Assembly (NCBI RefSeq): GCF_025464955.1 | Contig: NZ_JAODNM010000079.1 | Span: 1 to 64,000, forward strand | Length of the DNA: 64,000 nt | From: Amycolatopsis sp. | GTDB taxonomy: Bacteria; Actinomycetota; Actinomycetes; Mycobacteriales; Pseudonocardiaceae | Direction of reading: 5' to 3' | Shown: piece by piece, positions 35,501 through 38,826 of the stretch | How the letters are laid out: each line of letters opens with the position of its first letter | How positions within the stretch are numbered: the stretch's first letter is position 1 | Position numbers and translations under genes: made by a program | The notes under the pieces: generated by a model | Database searches by the model: none | Seen by the model: only the letters and a program-made list of their open reading frames with translations | Told to the model about the DNA's origin: nothing

Positions 35501-37703
35501 CCTTCGGCGCGGGCGTCGGCGTGGTGCTCAACGACGAACTCGGCTCAGGCGACGGCGTAACCGACACCTTGGGCGCCGGGGTGGGCGAGCTATTCACGGC
35601 GGCGTTCGGCGCAGGCGCCGTGTTCGTGTTCACCGAGGTGTTCGGTGCCGTGTTCGTGTTCACCGAAGTACTCGGCGCGGGCGCCGGTGAGACATTCGGT
35701 GCCGGGGTCGGCGTCGTGTTCAACGACGAACTCGGCTCAGGAGCGGGCGTAACCGACGTTTTCGGTGCCGGGGTCGGCGTCGTGCTCACCGAAGTGTTGG
35801 GCGCCGGGGTGTTGGGCGACGGAGTCGAACCCTTCGACGAGTCGGACGAGACAGTCGACGTCGTGTTGGTGTTGGTGTTGGTGTTGGTGCTCGTGTTCGG
35901 GCTCGTCGAGGTGTTCGGATTCGTGGTGACCGACGAGTTCGACGGAGCATTCGGCGTGGCATTGGGCGTGGCCGACACGTTCGGTGCCTGGGTCGGCGTG
36001 GCAGTGGAGTCCGACACCGGAGGCACAGTCGTGTTCACCGACGAGTTCGGCGTCGGCGACAGGTTGGGCGCCGGGGTGGGCGTCGCCGACGAGTTCAGCG
36101 ACGACGGTGACGGCGTGACATTCGACGGCGAATTTGTCGTCGTAGTGTTCGACGTGTTCGCGCTGTTCGTCGCGGAATTCGCCTCGTTGACGCTGTTCGG
36201 GGAACCAGTGTTGTTCGGGGAGTTCGTGCTGTTCGCCGTGCTTGTTTCGTTCGACGAAGTATTGCCGTTCGACGAAGTGTTGCCGTTCAGCGAAGTGTTG
36301 CCACCCGAAGTCCCCGTACTGTTCGGCGCGCCGGTACTGGTCGAGGAGTTGCTGGCGTTCGAAGAGTTGGCGCCGTTCGACGTGCCCGTGTTGTTCGGCG
36401 AAGTGTTGCCGTTCTGGCCGCCGGAGGTACCGTTCCCGGTCTGGCCGTTCGTATCCGAGTTGTGCGTGCCCGCGCCGGAACCGTTGCCACCACCGGTTTG
36501 GGTCGAACCACCGGACGAGCCGGAGGTGAATCCGGCCAGTCCCCCACCAGCAGGCGGGGGCGTCGAGACCGAGGAACCGCCGCGTGTATTACCGCCCGTA
36601 TTGCCGCCTGTAGTGCCGCCACTGTTGCTTGGGGACGAACCGCCGCCGACCGGCACGGGCCCGCCCCTGGAACCTCCCGAGCTGAAACCTCCCGAGGACG
36701 TGCCTGCCCCTCCGGTTGTCACCGGGCCCGAGGTCGTCGGCGGTGGGGTGCCCAGGGACAGGTCGACGTTGGCAGCAGCGCTGTTGTTGTTGGTAGGACC
36801 AGCTTTGTCGGGGCCGTTCGGCACGGTGCCGTGGTCGCCGCCGCCGAACTTCTGGTGGAGCTGCTCGCCGAGATGGTGACCGCCGTGGGACGCGGCACCG
36901 CTCAGCCCGCCGTTGAGGGCCGACCAGCCCATGCTGCCCGTATCACCGCCGAAGGCAACCGCGCCGACCCCACCGACGACGACCTCGGTGGCGGCTTCGA
37001 TACCGCCCTCCCCGATCGCACTGTCACCGATTTTCGTCCCGTGCTTCTTGTCGATGATGCCGATGCCGTGCCCGAGGCCGTGCGCGAACGCGCCGCCCAC
37101 CCCGCCGAGGACCCCGGACTGCATGATCGACTGGGCGTCGAAGCCCTTCCGGTTTCCCTGGATGATCTGGATGAGCTGCGCGAGCATGTCTTCGAAGATT
37201 TCCTCGGCTGCTTCCTGGGCCATTTCGGCGATCAGTTCGGCGGCGTGCTTGAGGAGGGTGTTCTCGATCTCCTTGATCGCGAACCGGCCGAGGCCGAGGA
37301 TTTCGGGGACAAGTTCGACGGTGAACGGATCGGCGATCGCCCACAGCACGTCGAGGGCGGTGACGACCATGGCGATGATCATCGAATACTTGCTGTTCTC
37401 AACGTTCAAGGCCTGGTAACGCAAAGCTTGCGCCTGCGCGGTCGCCTTCTGCGCGAAATCCCCTTCGAATCCCGAGAGCTTCGACGCGAACTGGGTGAAG
37501 TTCTCGCCGACTGTGCCGCCGACGTGACTGACGACCTGCCTTGCCAGATCGTCGAAGCCCTCGCCCGAATCCTTGATCCGCTGCGCGACTTCGTCCCATT
37601 CGGCGGCCAGCGCACGGAGCTTGTCCTCGTCGCCCTGAGGCCAGGCGTCGCCCGCGATGATGTAGAAGAGCCAGTCAAGACTCGGATCGACTTGAAGACT
37701 CAT
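14577..37703 (-). CDS. Giant 7708-aa multidomain T7SS effector ('lonely Cys' type)
   Basis: One uninterrupted frame from ATG 37703 (AAAGGAG box, 7-nt spacing). Layout by residue: 1-290 WXG100/CpnT-like helical head with Gly-rich hydrophobic turn; 295-950 Ser/Thr/Asn/Pro spacer; 955-1400 unassigned domain; 1465-1660 zincin (HEVMHFAGLGEGY, His1592); about 1900-2090 unassigned conserved module (RPLRAVQWV, NQFGVRG); about 2500-2850 HD-like module (HD at 2650-2651); 2960-4400 roughly six beta-rich repeats; 4410-4680 coiled coil; 4760-4960 lonely-Cys module (His4831, Cys4884); 4985-5180 and 6190-6390 a duplicated module; 5930-6140 and 6900-7140 zincins (His6063, His7057); 6560-6720 second lonely-Cys module (Cys6677, His lost); 7420-7570 ADP-ribosyltransferase-like module (Arg7476, Ser7506, Glu7539). 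Presumably exported by the adjacent T7SS as a polymorphic toxin or self-processing effector; activity is inferred. Confidence 0.85.
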   Translation of the reverse strand: MSLQVDPSLDWLFYIIAGDAWPQGDEDKLRALAAEWDEVAQRIKDSGEGFDDLARQVVSHVGGTVGENFTQFASKLSGFEGDFAQKATAQAQALRYQALNVENSKYSMIIAMVVTALDVLWAIADPFTVELVPEILGLGRFAIKEIENTLLKHAAELIAEMAQEAAEEIFEDMLAQLIQIIQGNRKGFDAQSIMQSGVLGGVGGAFAHGLGHGIGIIDKKHGTKIGDSAIGEGGIEAATEVVVGGVGAVAFGGDTGSMGWSALNGGLSGAASHGGHHLGEQLHQKFGGGDHGTVPNGPDKAGPTNNNSAAANVDLSLGTPPPTTSGPVTTGGAGTSSGGFSSGGSRGGPVPVGGGSSPSNSGGTTGGNTGGNTRGGSSVSTPPPAGGGLAGFTSGSSGGSTQTGGGNGSGAGTHNSDTNGQTGNGTSGGQNGNTSPNNTGTSNGANSSNASNSSTSTGAPNSTGTSGGNTSLNGNTSSNGNTSSNETSTANSTNSPNNTGSPNSVNEANSATNSANTSNTTTTNSPSNVTPSPSSLNSSATPTPAPNLSPTPNSSVNTTVPPVSDSTATPTQAPNVSATPNATPNAPSNSSVTTNPNTSTSPNTSTNTNTNTNTTSTVSSDSSKGSTPSPNTPAPNTSVSTTPTPAPKTSVTPAPEPSSSLNTTPTPAPNVSPAPAPSTSVNTNTAPNTSVNTNTAPAPNAAVNSSPTPAPKVSVTPSPEPSSSLSTTPTPAPKVSATPSPEPSSSLTTSPTPAPNVSPNPSPNSTTNANSTPEPNRAASSSPTPAPKLDTTPAPAPKVSPNTSPNTSSVSPTPAPKISPSVDPKASPEPSPESKATPAPAPTSVNQNLKDSPNTSPTTDPKTSPTPKQNSDTSPNADPKPVTKTPVPVAKGLKTSTDSPVPGGRPSPFKRVDPSPVPLHSSANAPKSKSDPGPGKKTAGAPPTAGPSKGGHTPLPDLGGKKEFQQAVSNFGIKVVSDRGFVGGPLGHRNDGNKNSAGIIGTVAATPDVNLTELAKKYAGGFDGNTNSVDGRFGLVIGVNYTGGGAEAQINAAIDKFTTEWEKSGTFPVAVVGFTWKNSAIEQGKAVADQKTIPYGAIRETIIRHPRTGEITQQVLDAGPGTHTYLHTGDADVDSLVTENGPLFDAVNAKIDVNSEFPPEVISGGYHVRDQDGPVAVKAAAIDLAVRGGMAKVDPRSVYFPEPNTFVRVNPDTNGKVETDITFGVANGESKTLNYHGPMEGRGLFDSVLKQRGPGRTGNEDPMAVFDPRLATKTDGSRVGQKLGGDSTQVLSIVQSHANKDTWTGQISHYISTYHPDVDPNLAGNFANIAFHGISGAGPVPTKGGVSKELDGDMAAIKAGLSDNKALSKALVKLTMNTRNALIDGLSPGPGKQTGGNSLQTSSNAPTSTPNSSHAQPSPRRPGGTDPRPSPFGDQRESAPPSRFTSERFDPDKRGITDGKVISGRVTQIRFDVRHFETTPGNWVRELTVPIDLVSHSGSVSPEVRAQIAAEIQQSLDDNINNRHQLPGGDQLHVTVQVRTPPNGDRGASDWQSNNSKSVPVNVFDPGVDTALDARTNQLAFNAHDPAAIFTHEVMHFAGLGEGYVDKELLFRRQDQAGVMGPKARDGVAVLTDDNVSKIDEVSRQAGPIRDHPLVTGPATVSTTTAGHPTPSAEAAPHPQAQTLDPPSGPPPGFVGPLNQGSENPLQSPTNSPTPGTINGLPAPDVTPGAVVGKVQFAPAQDVQLSTHGMVAVVAGGADKVSNFHDAVVRSLPADAPKEHARITGDLDRFRQDNPLNDNLDTLAEVGGVHVHVLKTDGSWQSVGPVTGRPVHVVETEVNGKPSFLGTKQDVQIGLKDVVYPGSTTMSFNGGKHLVHRGEFEVETIAGKHYVRMYTAVANPAPAGSSHKDVHQDQDGKVTLSGGSGDTFWAGGGRPLRAVQWVAKYQGEWSHKPEMKPVLRSYLVPLENFNNLTRNMTLEGAPHSDGLSMNVDQNADTNQFGVRGVDLKALQDNALPGSLVTYAPGGSKGYGEQNLAGRQEDIADLYSRLGIDPGFSSTALGHRNDPWFDWVQQKDGSWKFGGFRNDPGALRKLAEDLTNQLHAWKNSDLGKSADRLPDAMIEPHTDSIPEPKGGGGGGRKGSAKPLTPKQREENLNVFINSFGPPAENLNHVTTVVSRDFVSAVNSEITTTPPPVDPKEFQKLTNEAVKFSFQSVKSTTENSLNKLHVPEPGAPPRVETVEHVVAVLKHQDFDSTVVDPIAGKIATSVSQHDAFQLLERTTPDAQTKPGLQGLHDALHERVHALVKQNFTELGGNGEFAKQLNAAKQGAGKKAGWFSGDRAEKFFDKVVKDLKTDPTLVGKLKSMDLKIDPKALNTVLEDQVLPEAASKNLDGVKKENLIGVSPDELRGKLGGVLPALNNALGTQLKGNRALGLIDKTYRDDLAAKVSAKTSQSGMDALGKANFTTVKADDVDHFMDKLPSFATQAQISAAIGTDARRAKVDFNTRDDQGEPFANNFGHWRDVQVTGYTRKHDHTVFTLHREVGSEVSATIDRELADPNDMSAKNILDKLVTGVDRDVSAAHDQLGRKFAEVVKVERQNTQYRANPAANPNTFGEHAQMVLNQFLKLTKNDVDATRFVSRDALAKAILFHDMEKVNSKNQFGDGQGRHDQEPEHRGAIDQMNRHEGIWNDKREFVIARAVVDSDPFGFYMRNMGLKADDVHAFIHDLAQKVKNADGSDPSPSDELKFFDEFHQYYQADFSSYTSDARFVNDNTDELERGKNALRGFDRGGVDDPLKLVDGGRRFAYDNESKAGKVSYEQKFRELRKVFEDAATAAHDQSSSQVNPLQAPANAPKSDSPPVVQEDKLAAVPSIPLTPPVDGPLTPAMTPATREPSAVEKMIPEYTKGNKALGAVVATQVKGAADVGRSIDSLLSNLKQGNSVGVDRIVSALNPAEFESFLGDGRSFGVRVGNTWFEASVKAELKLKDAGPDKVTTPASDTRVDVTVQTGASYAETHTGDTSHEVGLSGSGTLAVGPYVWAGGHVVLSAPSTDQTLSAGFTEQRAIRSGGNSKTADVDVAYTITVTSADGRGMTGSIVDGNVSLQISGDVSEMKPPKLPATLPTPDADWAEKVEFKVAEAVVIDDPKKLFDTVSRALHPSVTKIGAPGRTSLQEFLSPSGIRAHLGQLFNGGPALSADLVSPHGSYRSAVRMDVELKSAELVGVPGTGDLRVQETSTAGRGQSASTKAGFDANITLGYGAPGGYAGLSGAMARKTTETSQSGSTSTSRAGIQVKGEAGMYKVAMEVKVTTPGGEVITVPATSYIRMGLPEAKARGLAVPDSTADRFTDVGKRFEPPYLASEMAAGNIKVGEFAAAAKVQSQVEETLKNLTGFEKFLPKWTRSSPETARTAKNGSEFAEQLANLRKIAAVLSPTALKSKMDSLVGPGVSVQLKRTGLFTDTFLSVTVKAKTGEGTHLGQADGHSVRAASTVSPQLGSSTSTEKSWSAGAEGQLYLPVVTNVVRVTPSPGGSVGVTGTTTHKNAAGPTVTSSSTNAGSPDAQVFSHDVEFEVEITSYTRNRPWVKRLTPGSPFRITPTVSTIAKTGASGTGQIDLPKISGKVDLWVNDGSSLKTDPAAFAPQPVTSKDIAAGNVPTIKGLLGRKLPAAPKWLHVEAVANTEALRTAAIDQLTRAAGGDGVLGLPGSASRNRVDALFSPEVIKANLHKLVGHGVREGGLKYDRRLADRVGALGMSMSLSAPKLVTVAEAGGIENTLTGGSTASYDKSHQTSVDTSLYVNLPIRAAAHAKGQGGVRPLVKWRPWSKTSGASREISAQVDHNLSTPSTGRTVLVQFDADVRIVAETRLESLVNGSSMATGADVKMPGAVFVRVSETEARALGLLPPAPATTPVPGTMTPPAMLRLDEPSSLGLGVVEEAPNLTGLVHNASTELGKLGSRLLPQSVLNDSMNNLQRMLDLTSDDSVKALVDSALDGGVPLLVHDPGLLGKDTYQVTLHAKVTEVEFSDVVNDGISMDHTLTRSTAATESAGTGTSYGVGLRVHARGVINDPNVTGSAGGFFSTGVTKSHSDSSSKTSSETAEQTRLADGPAVRFKAKVQFELVVEKGGMTLPPITSVDGTMVVRTPADNEKIAVGGRQAPGSVHNPTDKLLTPAEGTAASLQAWQSEGRPLPSSASAEGVRGVGALRDAAVRALKAAGANEGIVGSGTGAKNTLWSSLNTDVVQANLPGMVDGSLDVPGLHEASVLVSQHAGLKVYARMANPKLAGLSDGIDLNRAESSGTSTSTDSKDTLIADTGVNLGTFALTDSHKNEPYLSGVEVRANTDTSRGSSAGTSGSHGSTLKAKGRSGLVGFDVEYRVVADLAGGKTAVVELTVPDSVRIRVSDADLETVLGNGPLPAALTSAQDEVKSTADTWRGAEEATDKAQRAADDLWLEQPVATQEHTQVTTGLDTSTKAMGVLDTRIQGVKQEFRQALASAKDVVRDTGVKLRTGSAQVADLQFRADQALTLAGAADPASADHATVMQVLRQANTELENALGRQAALARERSDAQDRAARIDTVLDGSVAQRDQLRALPPATGHLGTLENTLADLEAQRQRLDVAQGTLRTAQDVAAAKIGDLADRRAAALTTLADARRDADAARQKWWDAKVDVDQRVADVNSGTRQQNRDNVFVQVDDNSDDEFDPSVYMTENAGNTANTAADAGVFHGTDWETGELYSFGQSDLVSRSLTDHEGNVIGVTFLPSDTADIEQRWASQDTGETGLLEKGVTNDVLGPRLDEMSRTRKAQFMGGRPFGQWSHNTQAPWAADKGRGGTFFVMTHGSPTSVTVNLLGQGPAERTVRIDGGTLARIVTASEQFALAGAQDRPSATLIACWTGRLTEPGGLAHDFQQALANLGGPSTVHAPTKPAAFTGDNLETGKRPMMGQALGLRGGFTTVTDGGHWATFGDSAETGHVVDELVQAMSDGHRYAEPARPTGDDRIPLSDRGSTVELANSLADMLVTAVEGRESGGALPLTAVAPAVGVHERPDILWPAILTKLAGRDDIAPKVRWVVDREFDAHSGQWVPVDLPPAARALYTVIGKGDWADDQVRRPIRMNEPGSSGPARDSAVELAPDAMRVLFDDGGSVANEHDVGQFASWFAESVLEREQDGVSPPVVHFTGPRDLAEEARYHFGAEVDQRLDDLTVGHADQYDTASRLKVVESTDPTVTITSMLPGDPGLAASSNLSDSLDSLRSKDSFDPADWTEVDSADADEQGYVVVPAKQTEQQARAQEFAEKLRSEGRLQVKYQDSFGILHRDGGSVEFKKFDGGTVRLDQKEWRAFVRNAVLVQVDTATVADRNGGELTGRIDGSPPMTMEFDKSGISFAHRSYNAPAPVSVSGVLQPNDHLTIENSLATLLAHARHDPEFLQGFLQERLTKNKRDFNDQLGWHNYGEIDNLHFRPDKAAQAGANRGLVDPSEVDKSITLRQFLDFVDNASEKLGLSQRLREQITGSIGTVRGRMAVDADKLYFSSAGNRDLAKLVVLVTKLTDSRAIPEALSGLADRPTRVPIVGSDVPTILAGTGDYTPALNSILDRHWPTVVHWITHPDAVSANPDSQPSPDQSANSAGPEAGPSGGTELLTINVGTDPELTHAKLKQIVTKLVPIAKHLTKWAPAAERGLANPRVMITSTARTVKDAQWGADMVAEHLTDRVGAKVVKQAPFQTRWVVDKAAPPGATVRITSGDASLPDRGRLPAVPTGDYGDLPANSRQLRNARDTLVAARTALVGARKALFLGPSGDLTALRKTHDTAWSAFRLADQKYSKAARAALGQAERDLAGARATVKDARNELRTASAVLPADSTRVDAARVAMAAAEAVQTKASRLLADVSPGVGHPVPTSILDDESWLNSEADTADWSNPRNPVSERDIQEARLNAPYSVVSSEVTSVWRTPRAWDPRPRKLHKYGANFSYDLRRFTVGGVGVKDYTVRLYLDVPATVSAPREFRVRADAKIAVDRFYNPGYRLPSGDQLHVTLQFVSSAAEAHHSVKLDDSAGYARSNTGMWWIGAPEDTFAHEIGHLLGLNDEYADPKTAFTNLGRTLPEDAVRTRAHADRITRNDSRLHEDNALMTGRTDRATAKLKPRNIYQLEKHSQGLGTPFEPTAGLVLTAAREDESDTTVVEELVASLGRTDVPATPKPGEQISIADRAGTRWLTRDLAIKLAAAVKKPGAVPGGLRLTDVAAEVGRHERPEVIWSALVTWADRTIAGSINHVVDRKFDHQAGRWVPVELPAMARDLYTVTGKAEWVADEVLRPIRLLRPDEPGPWRVAGEAMPEVLTISPTGESIHNVSEVDILARWLAESAIERSSDRVPLPIARVAGQGALADATRTRLFEETSARLALLSPPGARIDARAMIHQSSSDAADVTVSVSLPDHLVTDFPWADYVAVARRVVPALENGEDLLRRAEDIVRPRHGLPTAGSAEFELQLKLTGDIRFAVALRLHEEGGDVEPEGSAQHLSEFLLAMFGKADLGTSTGFTHLAAGPEPSTSDLYSHDAGLEVQHHSMLDAEGRVVGVSFLTAANSVRNVGAWTAAPRNTDTYGFASGVAGQSGVRQALANRQYTREVAPWSADATTGGTFYVNAPGVPDSVEVVLRDGRTKMVDGGTLARIVARTDEFRSAGERSSVTLLVCSAGKFTEDGGVAVKFAEALREFGGPSRVHAPTTGMFMVTEGASGSAARNAVTYVEDGGYWNTVDDGASSDDEMTPPSTPVLGPRRAQPPDQSERPPAVPVEEQGDRQATSAEESEAERELANARAAVASARADVRAAQSEPAPGDARAQSARAALKAAEAVQTKASRALADVSRGARHPEPRSILDDESWRTSEAATAEWSEPLDPVREEDIRVARREAPASVVASETNDVLRHPVKEDFPAAQRVKHPEDDSKDSRYLGRLDGSFGYDLRRFTVNGVGVQDYTVRLYLDTRPNPDALVTASAVSGQQIADLRVRAKLGVDQFFNPGYRLPSGDQLHVTVQFVGSAAEAHHSILVDGSAGVRRSDQGMWWIGAQEVTLAHEVGHLLGLDDEYADVASALAQGGKARTAKATRTQAHAERIARGGSRVHSDDGLMTAGYKQKGAALKPRNLYVLEKRAQGLGTLPEPMSTNFRFAEAEPAQVSDEFLGTGDVPAAGNALGLDVPLDDLALDDLGDDLGMDLLDFGQGWDSSGDPAQQHQPADENGELEVITLRAPARPEPDVASVDPAAVAEIFEEYRTRPAAIEVLTSEITRALATNGASLDGYRQALTALDLYGVVGTFLSKDVDPRLSAGALFDVLDRAATDTANSIEYAGKIADKMDELEAQGLIDTIFHGPGEFADRRRVLSGHLDGRQRQDTVDSPRLRSSEADRAQFRSGYSDYGRGADLVRRAVEEDLIQGPVSAEEDLVSVAASARPEFLGPINAALRSGDEAAVGQYEPLIRLITSGMNRLPVYQGGITRTIDLPDTAAAQVAAARYEPGTVVQEQEFTSASIAHNQPGQIRFLINSGSGREVWRVSGTGAGEVAFPPGTRFKVVFREAQGDRWLIGLDEQVTEPPGKAEVVAGNGPHPVGNPLVWLSAKAMALLDKAGLAGSLAGDVFAEAIRGIAQGWDGDEIGRNGTFEQRAEVTMAVLRVFRRRRLTVVNLGWLARWRVAAAVRGYVAMEKEAMAELDAEIAELDEMGKAEGVIKSDG

Positions 37704-37764
37704 CGCGTAACTCCTTTCCCAGCCTCAGTTCCGTGGCGACACCTCCGCCCGCCCGCTCGAAGAC

Positions 37765-38409
37765 CTACTTCGAGTCATCCACCGCGGGCACCGAAGGTAC
37801 TGGTGCCTCGAAACGCGTTGTAGGCGTGAACGTCGCGGGTGTCAGCACGCTCCGAGGAGTGTCCTCCACGGCACCGAAATGCGTCGCGGGCGTGAACTCT
37901 CGCGGAGTCATGTCCGCCGGCACACCCAGAACCGCCGGTTGCAGCGGTGTCCCGCCAGACGTCTCCACTTTCGCATCGAAACGTTTCGCCGGCGTCAGCT
38001 GCCCCGGAGGAGTGTCGCCACCACCACCGTTCCCACCACCACCGGTCATCGCCGAGTCGGTATCTTGGTTGAGCTTGAGGAAGCTCTTTCCGAGCTGGTC
38101 GCCGGCGTCGGTCACCACCTCGTCGGTCTTGCGGAAGGACTTGGCCATCCCGCCGATCGCGTCCGTGGTGTCGCCGACGACCTGTCCCCACTTCGAGATC
38201 CCGTCGTGGATCTTTGCGACCGCGGAGATGTGCTGCTCGGCGAACGTCCGACCGTTCTTGTCGTTCCCCGCGGCGTCGGCCACCCGCGCGGGGTTCATCA
38301 GGTCGTTGATGCGCACGGCGAGGTCTTGGATCTGGTTCGCCTTGTCGTGGAACCCTTCCTTGCTGGAGTCCAGGCCGTCCGAATTGACGAAGAAGCTTCC
38401 GTCACTCAT
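37765..38409 (-). CDS. WXG100/EspC-like secreted protein with Pro-Thr repeat tail
   Basis: A 214-aa protein. Residues 1-115 are helical with the DKNGRTFAEQH turn seen in ESX-associated secreted proteins of the EspC/WXG100-like kind, where a G...F replaces WXG. After a Gly-rich hinge (TGGGGNGGGG) the tail repeats a short motif, with LTPAKRFDA, FTPATHFGA and FTPTTRFEA. Start ATG 38409 overlaps the end of the YbaB-like gene by 8 nt (upstream in-frame Met residues are less likely), so the two are coupled. It directly precedes the giant gene and may be its export partner or chaperone. No YxxxD/E motif found. Confidence 0.65.
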   Translation of the reverse strand: MSDGSFFVNSDGLDSSKEGFHDKANQIQDLAVRINDLMNPARVADAAGNDKNGRTFAEQHISAVAKIHDGISKWGQVVGDTTDAIGGMAKSFRKTDEVVTDAGDQLGKSFLKLNQDTDSAMTGGGGNGGGGDTPPGQLTPAKRFDAKVETSGGTPLQPAVLGVPADMTPREFTPATHFGAVEDTPRSVLTPATFTPTTRFEAPVPSVPAVDDSK

Positions 38410-38803
38410 GGTTGCGCCTTTCGTTTTCATCGCCGGACAGGCGGGACAGCATCGACTGCAGGTCGGCCTTGCCGCTGAGCAGGTCCGCCGCCGAGAAACC
38501 CTCGGGCAGCATCGGCTTGAGCAGATCGGCGGACTGGCTCAGGGACTTCTCCCTGGCGTCCTGGATCGTCTTGACGATGATCGTGCCCAGTTCGGCGGGA
38601 GTCATCCGTTTGTAGGCGCTGGTCGGAAAAGCCACTGAGAGCACCTCGCCGTGGCGGCCGACGGTCGCGGTGACGACCTGCCGGGGAGAGGTCACCGAGT
38701 TCGTGACCGTGTCCATCTTCTTCCGCGCTTGGGAGAACTCCTCCCGCTGCCGCTTGTACGCGGCGAGCGCGTCGTTCATCGTTTTCTCGTAAGGCGACGT
38801 CAT
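38402..38803 (-). CDS. YbaB/EbfC-family protein (EspL-like)
   Basis: A 133-aa protein of the YbaB/EbfC family: an N-terminal coiled helix (YKRQREEFSQARKKMDTVTN), a beta hairpin (VTATVGRHGEVLSVAF) and a second helix (MTPAELGTIIVKTIQDAREKS). In mycobacterial ESX-1 the equivalent is EspL, which stabilises EspE/EspF-type substrates. Here it sits between the beta-helix/EccA gene and the 214-aa secreted-type gene, overlapping the latter, so a chaperone role for neighbouring substrates is a fair inference. The family can also bind DNA. Confidence 0.8.
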   Translation of the reverse strand: MTSPYEKTMNDALAAYKRQREEFSQARKKMDTVTNSVTSPRQVVTATVGRHGEVLSVAFPTSAYKRMTPAELGTIIVKTIQDAREKSLSQSADLLKPMLPEGFSAADLLSGKADLQSMLSRLSGDENERRNHE

Positions 38804-38826
38804 CGTTCCTCCGCTTCCCTTCTCGA

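Noticed and set aside
31755..36879. Plus-strand open frames of 1055 and 634 residues opposite the giant gene
   Set aside because: Antisense shadows; the second mirrors the low-complexity spacer and has no start signal of note.
14577..37703. Giant gene as a polyketide or peptide synthetase
   Set aside because: No KS, AT, condensation, adenylation or carrier motifs; WXG-type head and T7SS neighbours instead.
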